Shown: positions 35,586-46,579 of the stretch, in pieces
Layout of the letters: the number at the start of each line of letters is the position of its first letter
Position numbering within the stretch: the first letter of the stretch is position 1
Assembly: GCA_949126835.1 (NCBI GenBank)
Contig: OX421507.1
Span: 13,148,852 to 13,212,851 of the forward strand
DNA: 64,000 nucleotides
Source: Anisus vortex
Taxonomy: Eukaryota; Mollusca; Gastropoda; Planorbidae
Direction of reading: 5' to 3'
Position numbers and translations under genes: made by a program
The notes under the pieces: model-generated
What the model was told of the DNA's origin: nothing
The model's input: only the letters and a program-made list of their open reading frames with translations
Databases searched by the model: none

Positions 35586-36153
35586 AACGAAACTATATAG
35601 GCCAGTGCGCTTGTGAAGCTTATTAATACACTAGGTGTTATGTCCGTCAAATTGACGGAGAAAATAATGATTACAATGTGTTTTGTTAAAAGAGAAAGAC
35701 AAAATAACAAACAATATTACAATACAAACTGTAGTGAGAACTTTTCTTGCGATATTTAGTTTTTGTTATTTTTTATTGTTTACGGTCGCCTGGCCCAGGA
35801 ATATGCTTATGAATTGTTTCTGTCAAGCTTCTGACTTCTTATTAACATAGTATAACATTGGCACGCTACTTCTCAAATGTTACAAAATCTTTGAAGTATG
35901 GTAGAATGACCACTTGTAGGCATTTCCAGCTCCCCCCCACCCACCCATAGAGGGACAAGACCTTGGAATTGAATTGTTACTTCTAAAAAAAAATTGTGGT
36001 TGCTTTAAAGAAATCTGATCGGATCTGACTGATCCCTAGCTGATCCCTAGATATCTATAACCACGAGGTCCACGCCTTCTAGTTCGAGACTTATTTCGTT
36101 AAAAACATATTAGATTTTAGTTAAAAACTTCCACGATCCATGTTGCATCCGTA

Positions 36154-36839
36154 AAGCATGTTCTTAATTGCCTGAACTAGTTTCGGTCGAATCAGGTATT
36201 GTTCAATTCGCAAGAGCTAATGTTTGCTCTTAAATGGGCTCATGCACTTTCGCCGACATTAGGGCAAGCTCGGAAGCTCAGCGAAACTGTGCTCTTGTTT
36301 TTAACTGGTCCATTTTTAGCGCTGAGGCGAACTGCCGGATGTTAATATTGCTACAAAATGGCTGCGCTCACAGACGAAGAAGCTTTGGGTGTTGCGATTA
36401 CATTGCACACAGATTTTGGGCAATATTTTTCAAGGCCTTGGTTTTTTTCACCCTTATTTTTATAGTCCCGATGGAGTGGGTTCCACAGGCATGGAACATT
36501 TTCCCATGCATCTATGAATATTGCTAGACTGTCCTCTGACATCTCTGGCAGCTGACTGTCTTGTGTAGACGCCATTTTTTTCATTAAGACTAGGAAATTT
36601 TGGTGCCTTTTCGCATAATGAACGTGATCAATTCAGCCAATCAATACGCGGCTTCGTCAACATGTCGACGAAGCAATCGTTCGCCCGAATTTGGCTCGCC
36701 GATACCCTGCGAGATGTCGCTTGTCGAGCAATAGATCGCCCGGTTAAGCGCGAAAAAGACGAAAGGCGAGCAATTTACGAAGCGAACCCTTGCTTGGGCT
36801 GTTCGGCGAAGTACAATTCGGGCAATTCAGAACATGCTT
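36154..36839. mobile_element. Inverted-repeat DNA element next to GPCR 1
   Basis: About 686 bp bounded by 25-bp inverted repeats with three mismatches (AAGCATGTTCTTAATTGCC at the left; AAGCATGTTCTGAATTGCC read on minus at the right). No transposase frame is visible and no target duplication is certain. It ends 22 bp beyond the receptor stop codon, so it probably supplies the receptor's 3' UTR. Confidence 0.65.
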
Positions 36840-36861
36840 AAGAATATGTACAACCTAATAG

Positions 36862-37899
36862 CTATTTGTGTTTTTTCGAAAAGATTCCATGGAATGTGGA
36901 TTTAAAATTGGAGCTCATAGACAGAAATATAAAGAAGTGAATGGATGCATTGACGAAATCTAAGATAAACAGAAATCTGGACACGGTCATAAAGAAATTG
37001 TGGTATTTTTTAAGGACATAGAACTCCGGTTCCACCAACTGGCCTATGTAAAATATGATCCTGGGAAACAAATTCCCGATGTTGACAATGATGACGATAA
37101 GAAGCATCCGGACGACTTGTTTCTCTCTTTGGGAAATCCCGGAGCTCGGCTTATCGCCAAGGTGTTGATGTCTGTTGCTGATTAAAATGTTTGACGATGA
37201 TTTCTTCAGGTGGTACACTGTTGTGGCGGAGCAGAAGCTTAGGGTCATGAAGCTGGACAGGGGTATTAGTATAGCCGCGAACTTGTAGTACGGCATGATG
37301 ATGTTCTCGTACCGGAAGTACACCGCGTTGTACCTGTAGAGGGCGACGGTGGCGTTCAGGTGACGGCTGTAGTCGTAGTAGATCTCGTAGATGAAATAGA
37401 CCACGACGTAGGCGCCAAACACAAGGCACGAGATCGAGATGACCGCGACCAGCGTGAACCTGGGCGTGAAAATCACCTTGACCTGGAAGGGCCTGCATAC
37501 GCACAGGCAGCGCTCCACTGAGACGTAGGTCGCCAGGGCGTACGCCACGTAGCTGGCGAAGATGGGCGTGTACTCGACGTAGGGGAAGGTGACGCTCTTC
37601 CACGAGGTCGCCGCCGATGGCGAAAACAGGCTGATGGGGCCGTACATTCTGTGGAGCATGCCGCAGAAGCACTTCACGAAGTCCCATGTCGTGATGGCCA
37701 TCAGGGAAATGTTAACTCCGTCCTTAAACCCTTGCGTCACGAAAACCATTCCGTTCAACGTGTTGGTAGTAACCCCGAGACACGAGAGGAAAAGGAGAAC
37801 CCAAAAGGAAACATACGTGTCAAAATAAGCGTAGAGCTCATCGCTGACAATTTTGTTAAAATCTAATTGAGCATTGAAAAGCGTCTGTGAATTATTCAT
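36862..37899 (-). CDS. Rhodopsin-like GPCR 1, gastropod chemoreceptor type
   Basis: Intronless, 345 residues from the ATG at 37899-37897; an upstream in-frame TTG is not a likely start. Seven hydrophobic segments are visible. TM1 carries N in GVTTNTLNG, TM2 ends WDFVKC with the Asp, and the DRY position reads E129-R130-C131 in SVERCLCVCRPF. NPxxY is replaced by NASIHFFIF. The third intracellular loop is followed by QREKQVVRMLL. N-glycosylation sequons occur at the N-terminus (NNS) and in the second extracellular loop (NAT). The plan matches the orphan rhodopsin-class receptors expanded in gastropods and often called chemosensory receptors; the ligand is unknown. It is clearly paralogous to the receptor at 46580-47581. 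The central part is far more GC-rich than the AT-rich flanks. Confidence 0.88.
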   Translation of the reverse strand: MNNSQTLFNAQLDFNKIVSDELYAYFDTYVSFWVLLFLSCLGVTTNTLNGMVFVTQGFKDGVNISLMAITTWDFVKCFCGMLHRMYGPISLFSPSAATSWKSVTFPYVEYTPIFASYVAYALATYVSVERCLCVCRPFQVKVIFTPRFTLVAVISISCLVFGAYVVVYFIYEIYYDYSRHLNATVALYRYNAVYFRYENIIMPYYKFAAILIPLSSFMTLSFCSATTVYHLKKSSSNILISNRHQHLGDKPSSGISQREKQVVRMLLIVIIVNIGNLFPRIIFYIGQLVEPEFYVLKKYHNFFMTVSRFLFILDFVNASIHFFIFLSMSSNFKSTFHGIFSKKHK

Positions 37900-39529
37900 A
37901 ATCAAGGGAGTTAATACGGTCTATAGTTGTGAAAATATTTCAACAGTTGTCTCCATTTGACTAACTGGTGTTAATTAATAAGGGTGGTGCTATTATAATA
38001 TGTTTGGTCAAATAGCTGTTTAATGTTTCGTTAATGTTTATCTTAAGTAGATATAAATATTATCTAAACATTTCTGTAAAAAAAAATCGAAAATCGATCT
38101 GACAATTACCGATTGTTATATGCTTTACATAGTCTATGTTTACAGGAAGTAGTCGATAACAGCAACCGCAGGGCATGATTTATTGAATTATTTGTAGACA
38201 TACGCAGGATATGGTCTAATTACCAAGGGAGGAACACTGTTTCACGGCTAGCTAATCATCACACAGCTTATCCATTTTTAATTACTCTCTTTGGTTTATA
38301 GATCAGTGGGTTTTCACCCTAGAATGTAGGTTTTTCACTACGCTACTATAATTAACGATGTAGGCCTACAACATAACTACGGGAGTGAGGGGGGGGGGGG
38401 GGTCATTACTTTGGTATAGGTGTGCAAATATTTACACAAACTGTTGAAGTGTGTTTAACTAGCAACGCCGCTGGCAGGAGGCTATATCCAGTACTGTACC
38501 ATGGGCGATTTAGACGAGGCCTAATGACATAACGTTTACTTCAACCAGGCAGTAAATTTTCCGTCTCCGTAATTTCCAGCTAAGGTTTACTCGAGGGGAT
38601 ATTGTTCTTCTGTTAGCCAGTCTGCAGAGCTGTTTGCTCTCTTGCAGGCTCGAGGGGATACAGTATAAGCCAACTTTTTTTTTAATTAACACCTTTCCTA
38701 ACTTTTTCAATAGAATACTTTTATTTCTCACCCATTCTCAACACATTTACGAACGCAATAAGACAGTTAAAAAGAAAAACTATAGTATAAAATACTTTTA
38801 AATATTAATCTTTAAAAAAAACAACGAAATGATTTTTAAAAATAGATCTAAGTATTGTAAATGTATTACTAAACACGAATGAAATTTTTTTAAATCTATG
38901 TTTACATATTGAACTTTTTTGTTACAGCATGCATACAGTGGCATACAGTGAACGAATGTATTCTACACACTTGACATGTAGGCTATTGTTGCAACAACAA
39001 CAAAAACAACGACTGTAGCCTGGTATTGTTTACCTGATAACTAAGCAATGGTTTTGTTTGATGTTTTTAATAAATCAACTAATGAACATAATCATGTTTA
39101 TAACACATATGAGTCAAATATGCCTCTTGTTTTGCACAGCTAGCATATTATAACGTTCGTTTAATTGAGAGCCAGTGGTCCGTCCGAGGGTTAAATAAAG
39201 TTATAAATATTTTTATTTTAAACATGCAAGATGAACATAAAATAATCATCGGCTAGCGTCGTTACCGATAGCTTAATGATAAAATCAGTTCATGCTGTAC
39301 GGCATTATGTCATAATATATGAATATATTATATTGCATATCTTGTATAGAGATGTTTGGTTTTTAGGAATAGAAAGTTGCATTGTACAAATTTACGTATT
39401 GGAGATATTTGTTTATGTATATTTAGAAAAGTGTTTTGTATTGCATTTAAGGCTTAAGGTTGTTTACTTATATATAATTATGGGTTAGAGATCATATTGA
39501 CAAGTCTTAAATATTTTGCATGCATAAAG
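37900..39529. other. Non-coding flank of GPCR 1
   Basis: AT-rich sequence with a G-run at about 38389-38402. It is expected to contain the receptor promoter on the minus strand, but I see no recognisable element. Confidence 0.45.
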
Positions 39530-39767
39530 GTTGAAAGTGTACAAGTTTCCGGTCTCATTCGATCATGGTTGTACGAAAAGATGTAGTGGATACAATTTTA
39601 TTTCATTTCCAAAAGATGTTGTCAAAAGAAAACGAGGAATTGTGAATATGTCAGAAGTGAAGAATCACTTATTTATAATCTCAAACTTATTGCATGATGC
39701 AAAAGAATTTTCGTTTTTTTGTTTCTATGAAATATTTTTTTTAATAACCAAGAAACGCAACTCTTGA
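39530..39767 (+). pseudogene. Possible THAP-domain remnant
   Basis: A short frame reads HGCTKRCSGYNFISFPKDVVKRKR, which resembles the first half of a THAP finger (GC, then F-x2-FPKD and basic residues). No second half, no terminal inverted repeats and no target duplication were found. It is independent of the P-like MITE at 23503 and different in sequence. Confidence 0.3.
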
Positions 39768-39911
39768 CTAAACGTACAATTATTAAATTCTTTAACATTT
39801 CATCAATAAATGACTCGAGTTTGTTTTTCAACTTTATTACAACCTAACAATATGCCTACATGTAAGATAAGGTCGATTTAAATTTTTTAGTAAAGTATTC
39901 CGTCGTACCAA

Positions 39912-40125
39912 ATTGATCCAGTTCACCAGTTTCTTAGCCACAGCATACTAGGGGATTGTTTGGCTAGCACAATGCCCAGTCGCCATTACTAAAGTCAAAT
40001 ACCCATCAGAGCTGGGTAGACTCGGGGAAACAGACCCGAAAACAAATTCTAGACTTCACCAGGATTAGAACCTGTGACCTTCGGTACGCCATCCGAATGT
40101 GATGCTGCTTGGCCACCGTGTCCTT
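39912..40125 (-). mobile_element. SINE family 1, minus-strand copy
   Basis: Read on minus: head with GGTGGCCAAGCAGCATCAC, box B GGTTCTAATCCTGG, body ACCCAGCTCTGATGGG and GGGCATTGTGCTAGCC, tail CTGTGGCTAAGAAACTGGTG. It abuts the target duplication of the hAT element that follows. Confidence 0.85.
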
Positions 40126-40129
40126 ATAG

Positions 40130-41992
40130 CAGTGGTTCCCAAACTTTTTTAGGCCGCGACCCCTTTATACAGTTTATCATGTTTGGAAATGGAAGAAAAT
40201 GACGCAACACATTCTCAGTCAAAATAGTTTATGACTGCAAACATTTGATCCAGAATTTTGTACCTGGCATTATAGAGAAAACAGTTCTCTACGCATCGTT
40301 GTTAATATGCTCAATGAAGTCCTTTGTGCTTTCTCAGGAACATCTTTGAATGTGAATTTTCTTCTGGCAAGTACAAAGATATGCGGTGTCAGGTAGATTC
40401 GGAAAGTACCATGACATTTCGATTGCAAGCATGTGAAAGTGTTATTTCACAGAATTTGTCAGGGTAATCCTTTTGTCTGCTTAAATTTCATGTTTTTAAA
40501 AAGAAAGCAGATAAAGTAGACCAGAAGTCGCATGAGAAAAAAAAGTGCTGGTTCAATCCTTTTTTCCAACACTAGTCAGTGGCGTAGCTAGGGGTGGGGG
40601 GGTCCAAATTCGAAAGTCCCCCGGGCCCCTACTTCAGGGGGCCCCCCAAAGATTGTTTTTTTCTCATGTCATAATGTCGAATGTTAAAATGCAGGGGCCC
40701 TTTAAAGAGGCCAAGCCCCCCAGGCCCCCAAATCCCTAGCAACGGCACTGACACTAGTCATATCTAGATAATTTATTTGCATTACATAGCCTACGTTTAT
40801 AGAAATCAGGAATCTTTTAAAAGGTCTGTGAACAATTTTATCAAACTGTCATAAGAGTTACCATTAGAATGTAATCATGTCATTCACAGCCTTACAGGTC
40901 TATTCACAAACTTTAATCAAGTACAGTTTTTAATTTAAAATTTATGTAACTTTTCCTAAACTTCAGTATTGAGTATTGATCTTACAAATAATATTGCAAA
41001 GATAAACTCTTATGGGCACCGGCGCAGCGCAATAACTGCACACACACACACACACCCTCTTCGTGGGGCCTTCGTAGACATCATAGTATACATTTCATTC
41101 TCATCAAATTTTTTTATGCAAAGGCTAAAGTTTTATTTGGAATGATAGGATCTTTTTAGATAAAATTAAGGCATGTTAATTTTCCTACTTGCAGTGATAA
41201 ATTTAACTCATTCAGGACGACAATGATGTCAACCAAGTAAGTCATTGTCTGCAGTTCACTTTTATCACCGAAAAGTGCTTCAAAGAGCAGTCTTGCTTTC
41301 TGATATAAATTATATTAAAAAACTAGTTCACTATGAAGCTAAAAAAACAAGTTTTAATTTCTCTCGACAATCATCTCACAAGTGTGAAATATTAATAGAA
41401 AGCTTGGTTCGAAGCATCATACGCCTTGCACAATTGCGAAAACAGTCGACTGTTTAAAGAGCTTGTCTTTACAAAAGGGCACAACTTATGAACTTTTGAG
41501 CACTTCTTTTAACTGTTGTGGCAATGTCTTCGTTGATAATATTTGCCAATATATCATACAGTGAGCTCCGATTACTTTTGGTCACTAATTCTGTTGAAAT
41601 CCAGACCGAACAGAATCTACGCTAAATTCCAAAAAATTCCTGGTGTCGGTCGTTTAATCGCAAATATTACTGCTTTTAACACAATGGCTGCTTTTAACAG
41701 AGAAGAGACTTTTTAACACAACTCTCTACACACGTGTTACTGCTCCGGATACGTGCATTATGGTGCCGACCTTGTCACTTACACCTGCATTGATGTCATT
41801 ACGCCAAGTAGCCTACACGTAGTATGCGGATGTATCTGCATGTCGGTGGACTCGCTTGGAGACGGAAAGATGCGCTGTATTTCGGCTCCTAAGACCATCA
41901 AAAACATACGTTTTCGGAAGGTCTTTGGCGACCCCCGCGAAATGGTCATTCGACCCTCAAGGGGGTCGCGACCCACAGTTTGGGAACCGCTG
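40130..41992. mobile_element. hAT element (1.86 kb), decayed
   Basis: Left end CAGTGGTTCCCAAACTTTTT...CCGCGACCCC and right end GGGGTCGCGACCCACAGTTT...GAACCGCTG are inverted repeats. Flanks CCTTATAG (40122-40129) and CCCTATAG (41993-42000) are an 8-bp target duplication with one mismatch. The longest internal frame (41245-41457, 70 codons) shows no recognisable transposase motif, so the element is a degenerate or non-autonomous copy. It contains a younger hAT MITE. Confidence 0.88.
40577..40750. mobile_element. Nested hAT MITE
   Basis: A 174-bp element with imperfect inverted termini CAGTGGCGTAGCTAGGG and CAGTGCCGTTGCTAGGG (right end read on minus) and a perfect 8-bp duplication ACACTAGT (40569-40576 and 40751-40758). 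It lies inside the 40130-41992 element, so it inserted later. Confidence 0.92.
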
Positions 41993-42336
41993 CCCTATAG
42001 TTTATTTTAGGTATTCCCCTCTAAGTCAGAAAAAGGTTATTTGGCTGAAGATGAGAATATTAATGAAGTTGTATTTTTTTAGTTCAAGTTGTAATCTGTT
42101 ACTTTTTACCTTTTTACTTAATTAGAAAACAAAGAAGCAAAATGAAGCACTATTTTATAGTGTGTAGCATCTGATGTTTTGTCATGTTTAGAAGGATCTA
42201 CACTTGGATATTGATCAACTTTGCAGACGACAAAGCCTTAAAACATTAGATTATTGCTTAGTCAGCTAAAACGGTTTGGGGAAATATTTTTTCTTTAGCC
42301 TTAACCAGTTTGGGCAAAAAAAAAAAGATAATTTGC

Positions 42337-42400
42337 ATATGGGCACTTCCATATATGGGCACTTCCATGTATGGGCACTTCCATATATGGACAATGCGAC
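42337..42400. repeat. 18-bp tandem repeat (ATGGGCACTTCCATATAT)
   Basis: About three and a half copies, with one T-to-G variant. Confidence 0.85.
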
Positions 42401-42919
42401 ACATTCTTATGTGTCAACGAGAGCAGCATCACACTGAGCGAATGGGGGAAATTGACATAGTCGCCATTATAGAACTGTTTCTCACATAAGGTCAACGGAA
42501 GTGATACGTGTCTGCTCTAGGGGCATATAAACATTATCCACTTTTAGACGTGCCATATGTTTTTGGGCTTCGCCGACGCTGTTTAGGCTAAACGAATATT
42601 TAGGTACATCTTTTTTCCCCTATATAAACTATAAATGAACGTGGCATTATCGCCCGTATTAAAGCTTTTTTTTAAATTTAAGTACGAAACGGATGTAGGG
42701 TCTAAAAATATCATTTTAGGCACACAAAAAAACATTTTTTTGCCCTACCGTTTAAACGCTAGCTATAAAACAAATAAATGTCTCTTTTTAGGCGTGTCCC
42801 AAATCTGGTTTAGGCTATAAAAAAAAAGGATATTATTTCCGCAGACACTGTGTCATATTGTCATATTTTGCAACCCTTCTAAAAATAGTAGGTCCCTAGG
42901 CCCTAATGTAAGCTTTCTT

Positions 42920-43110
42920 TTCTTATATGTTACAGACGCTCCTTATATACACAATATTAGTGCGTCCTACACTTATCCCTGGTTTGAGTCAAGTCTTTGC
43001 ATTTTGATTAGTATTTTAAATGATGTTAAGACTGTTTTATTTCTTATTTGTTCAGGTAACCCATTCCAACCCTGAATGCCACTCGGAAAGAAAGAGTACT
43101 TATAAGCATT
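42920..43110 (-). mobile_element. LINE 3'-end fragment
   Basis: Read on minus, it matches the 3' region seen at 45111-45320: tail blocks around GGATAAGTGTAGGACGCAC and AGGAGCGTCTGTAACATATA, and a coding stub beginning near the GAGTGGCATTCAGGGTTGGA segment. It is too decayed to translate through. Confidence 0.6.
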
Positions 43111-43849
43111 CGTCTTGAATTTTGATTTTTTTTTCACTATTTAACTTTAATATGATGCTCTATGATCAAAATCTAAAGGAAGCTTGAAAAAAAAAATCAA
43201 TTTAAATTATGTAAACAAAAAAAAAGTCGGCATCCGTATTGAATTCCCACTAAGTTTGACTGATGTACTTTTTTATTTGCAAGAGTTTAAAATCGTCATA
43301 ACTCATTTCTCTGAATCGCCCATTGAAGTTGATTGAGCTGTGTCTTCGGCCACTCTTTTGTCCAACTTCTAGCTGCACTTCTCTCACCAGCTATCACCCA
43401 GCTTGTAATCGCAATGTTTGGCGGACTTTATTCCTGTGAGCAGCTCTTCTCCAAGATGACGTTATATGAATACAAGCTGTACATTATGCTATTTTGAACA
43501 ATTACCTAAATTCACGGGTCGGCAACCTGTTTGTTGGTACTGGGTACGTTTAGAAAGAAGGCGGTCTAGGGTTTGTGAAATCTTCGGTCTACCCAAGACG
43601 ACTTAAGTCTAATGAATACGGGTCCAATAACTACTTATAACTAGATAAAATAATAAAAAAATAAGTAAACTATTCAACCACATGAAAGGACTACAAGAGA
43701 AAAGATAGAATTTCAGATAATAGATAGATCTATATAAACTTTATTCAGAACAACAACAAAAAAGATCCGAATAAAATTTCAAACATAACAACAATGCACT
43801 GTTAAAGAAATATAAATAACATAGGCCCTACTTATTATAATGTGACTAA

Positions 43850-44000
43850 TAATAATAATAAGATAAGATTGCTTTATTGGTCCAAATAAATGAAAATTTG
43901 ACTTGATTACATAAATTCCGTCTTTCAGCATACCGGTAATTAAAACAATATTAAAGAACCATTAGTACTCAAACACAATAGACATTCGCGCACACTATCA
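43850..44000. mobile_element. Possible LINE/SINE tail
   Basis: AAGATAAGATTGCTTTATTG and GTCCAAATAAATGAAAATTT have the look of a retroposon 3' end, and the AAGATAAGAT word recurs at 45307. Evidence is limited to that similarity. Confidence 0.35.
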
Positions 44001-44573
44001 TACCATTTATCACATAAGAAAAAAGTATCATTTAGGAGTCAGCTTTTGAGCCACAATAATAATGTCAAAACAAGTGTTAACAGTGCAATTCCAGTTAACC
44101 TAAACTTGATTTAAAATGACCATGTACCACTCATTTAAATTAGATTAGTAAAATAAAAGCATTACAGGTGGGAGGATAACAGTAACATGTAACAAAAACA
44201 GTTGACAACCTGATCCACATCAATTACAAACACTACTGCTTACCATAATATCAAATCATAAATGATCCAATTTAAATGAACAAAATTATGATCATAAATA
44301 ATAATAGTAAAAAAGATTAACACTCACGATACCCTGAGTATTCAGAATATAAACATATGACACGAACATTAAAATACAACGTAGTGAGCAAAAAAGATGG
44401 AAGAGGGACCTGGAGCCTAGAGGCACCCCAAGATTGATTTTTGCATTAATATCGATTTTGTCAATAATGTTGTTTTATCCTCTTTTTTTTTCGGTGTTGT
44501 GCGAAGGTAGCTGTCCGATTGGTATTTTCTAGGGCCTTGTTTTATTTTTAAAATGTGTAGTACTATAGTAGTA

Positions 44574-44695
44574 GGGTTTGAGTTGTTTCTCTCGTGGTAT
44601 AAAATGTATGAGCTGTTTCTCTTGGGGATAAAATGTATGAGTTGTTTCTCTTGTGGGATAAAATGATAAAATGTATGAGTTGTTTCCTCTAAAAT
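44574..44695. repeat. About 34-bp tandem repeat, 4 imperfect copies
   Basis: Units of the type GAGTTGTTTCTCTTGTGGGA followed by TAAAATGTAT, differing by small indels. Confidence 0.8.
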
Positions 44696-45110
44696 GAAAT
44701 AAGTCTAAAAGTTATATTGCAAAATTACTTCTTAGTATACAACTATCACATTTCCATCAAATCTTTGAGTTTAATATTATAAAAGCGCGTTAAATTATAC
44801 ACAAAAGATAATTAGTTGTTGCTATTGTGATACTTTTACTTGTTCATATTTTTATAATATTGTGCTCATGTTGTTTCTTTTTAAATTGAATTGAAAACTT
44901 TGATTGACTGTACAATTTGTACGTTTACACAATTTTGTAACACCAATAGTTAAAATACTAAAATTAGAAATTCTTGAGGAGAGAAAGGCAAACAGTAAAG
45001 TAGTAATAATACACAAGGCATTAAACTCTAATATTTAGAAATACGACACAATAACAACCAGTTACAATGCTCAGATAAACATAAGGACAAAAACACTTTT
45101 CTTAACCCAT

Positions 45111-45320
45111 ATACGATAACAAATACATTTAAGTACTCTTTCTTTTCGAGTGGCAATCGGGCATGGAATGGGTTACCGGAACAAACCAGGAAAACCAGTA
45201 ACTGTACATCATTTAAAACACGAATAAAACTGCAAGACTAAACACGGACCACGGATGAGCGTATAACGCAATTGTCTTCTTTATAGAAAGAGCGTCTGTA
45301 ATATATAAGATAAGATAATT
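45111..45320 (+). mobile_element. LINE ORF2 3' end with tail
   Basis: The plus-strand translation contains YSFFSSGNRAWNGLPEQTRK, then a Ser/Thr stretch and SFKTRIKLQD before a stop. This is the usual C-terminus of a non-LTR ORF2 (FF...R.WN.LP...FK..L). The 3' UTR continues GGACCACGGATGAGCG..., AGAGCGTCTGTAATATATAA and a GATAAGATAA tail. Confidence 0.7.
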
Positions 45321-46579
45321 CTTCACGATTGGTGAATAGCGACAGATGAGTGAACATAAAACTTTGCGCTCTTCTTAACCTTTTTGCAGTCTTTTTTATA
45401 TGTTACAGACACCCCTTCTGACTTCTGTAAAATATTTTTTTTAATGTTCAAATTAACTATACATGTTTTATTTTTAGTTTTATACCATCGTGTCGTTGGA
45501 CGAACTGTGGCCAACTGTGTGCAACACTATAATGAAATCGAGTTATCTGAAACGCCTGCTTTATCGTGAAATTTTCATTAAAAAAACAAAAATACTAATA
45601 TAGTTTATGTTAAGACAATTATATATTAGTTGGCATCTATAACAAGTTTTATTTGATCTAGGCATGTACGTATTTTTAGAAGAAAAAAATTGTATTTTTA
45701 GAACAAATATTTTTTTTAAACTGCTTTTATGATTGCCTCTGTCTCCTTTTTTTCACTAAATTAATGTTGACATCTTATAATAATTGATTTGCTTTTTTAT
45801 AACAGTGTTTGGAGAGAAAGGACAGAGTGTCAGTAAAAAGTTTCTGTTTTTAATTAAAACCGTTTCCTAATGAAGGCTTCTATTGCTCATTCTTAGAATA
45901 ATGAGATTGAATGCTTTCATATAGCACTGTAAATGAAAAAAAAATATTTATTATATTTAAACATATTTATTAAGAAAAAATTCTGGTAAAAATAAGTTAT
46001 TTCAACAAGTTATTTAGAAGCTAAAATGTGCGTCGACAAATCTTATATTTTAAGAATGTGATAAAAATTGTAAAAAAAAAAAATAATTTGTAATTTCGCA
46101 AACCCCCCCCCCCCTTTCTCTCGCGTCGTAACAAAATTTTTCCATTTGATTTTGGTATATTGAATGGATCTAAACAACGTTAGACTATAGTAGTTTTGAA
46201 AAATGAAGGACTACATTTCAGACGGGGCTGGTACTTTACTTTTACTTACTTTTCAGACATCAATTGTGGATGCGTACATCAGCGTTAGCAGTTGGGGGAC
46301 AAAGAGTGGGTGAAGGTCGTCTTATTCACTCCATACTAAATTCGCATTTACATATTATATAGGACAAAACAAAGTGTGCTCATCTCGCCAAAAAAATACA
46401 TGTTACCCCCACCCCCTCTTTTCTTCTTGAAAGTTGTATGCCAATTTAAAATGAAACATTATTTAAAAAGAATGTTTGAAATAGTAGGCTATTTTTCATT
46501 CACACAATTTAAATAATTTTGTTTTGAAAACAACATGGCGTCACAAGGATTGGTACTATAAAGATATTGCAATAGATAC

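Noticed and set aside
37151..37687. Long frame overlapping GPCR 1 out of phase on the minus strand
   Set aside because: It is Arg/His-rich and a by-product of the GC-rich third positions of the receptor gene; the same happens at 47019-47492.
41245..41457. 70-codon frame as a hAT transposase fragment
   Set aside because: It lies inside a hAT element but shows no BED finger, catalytic or dimerisation motif that I can recognise.
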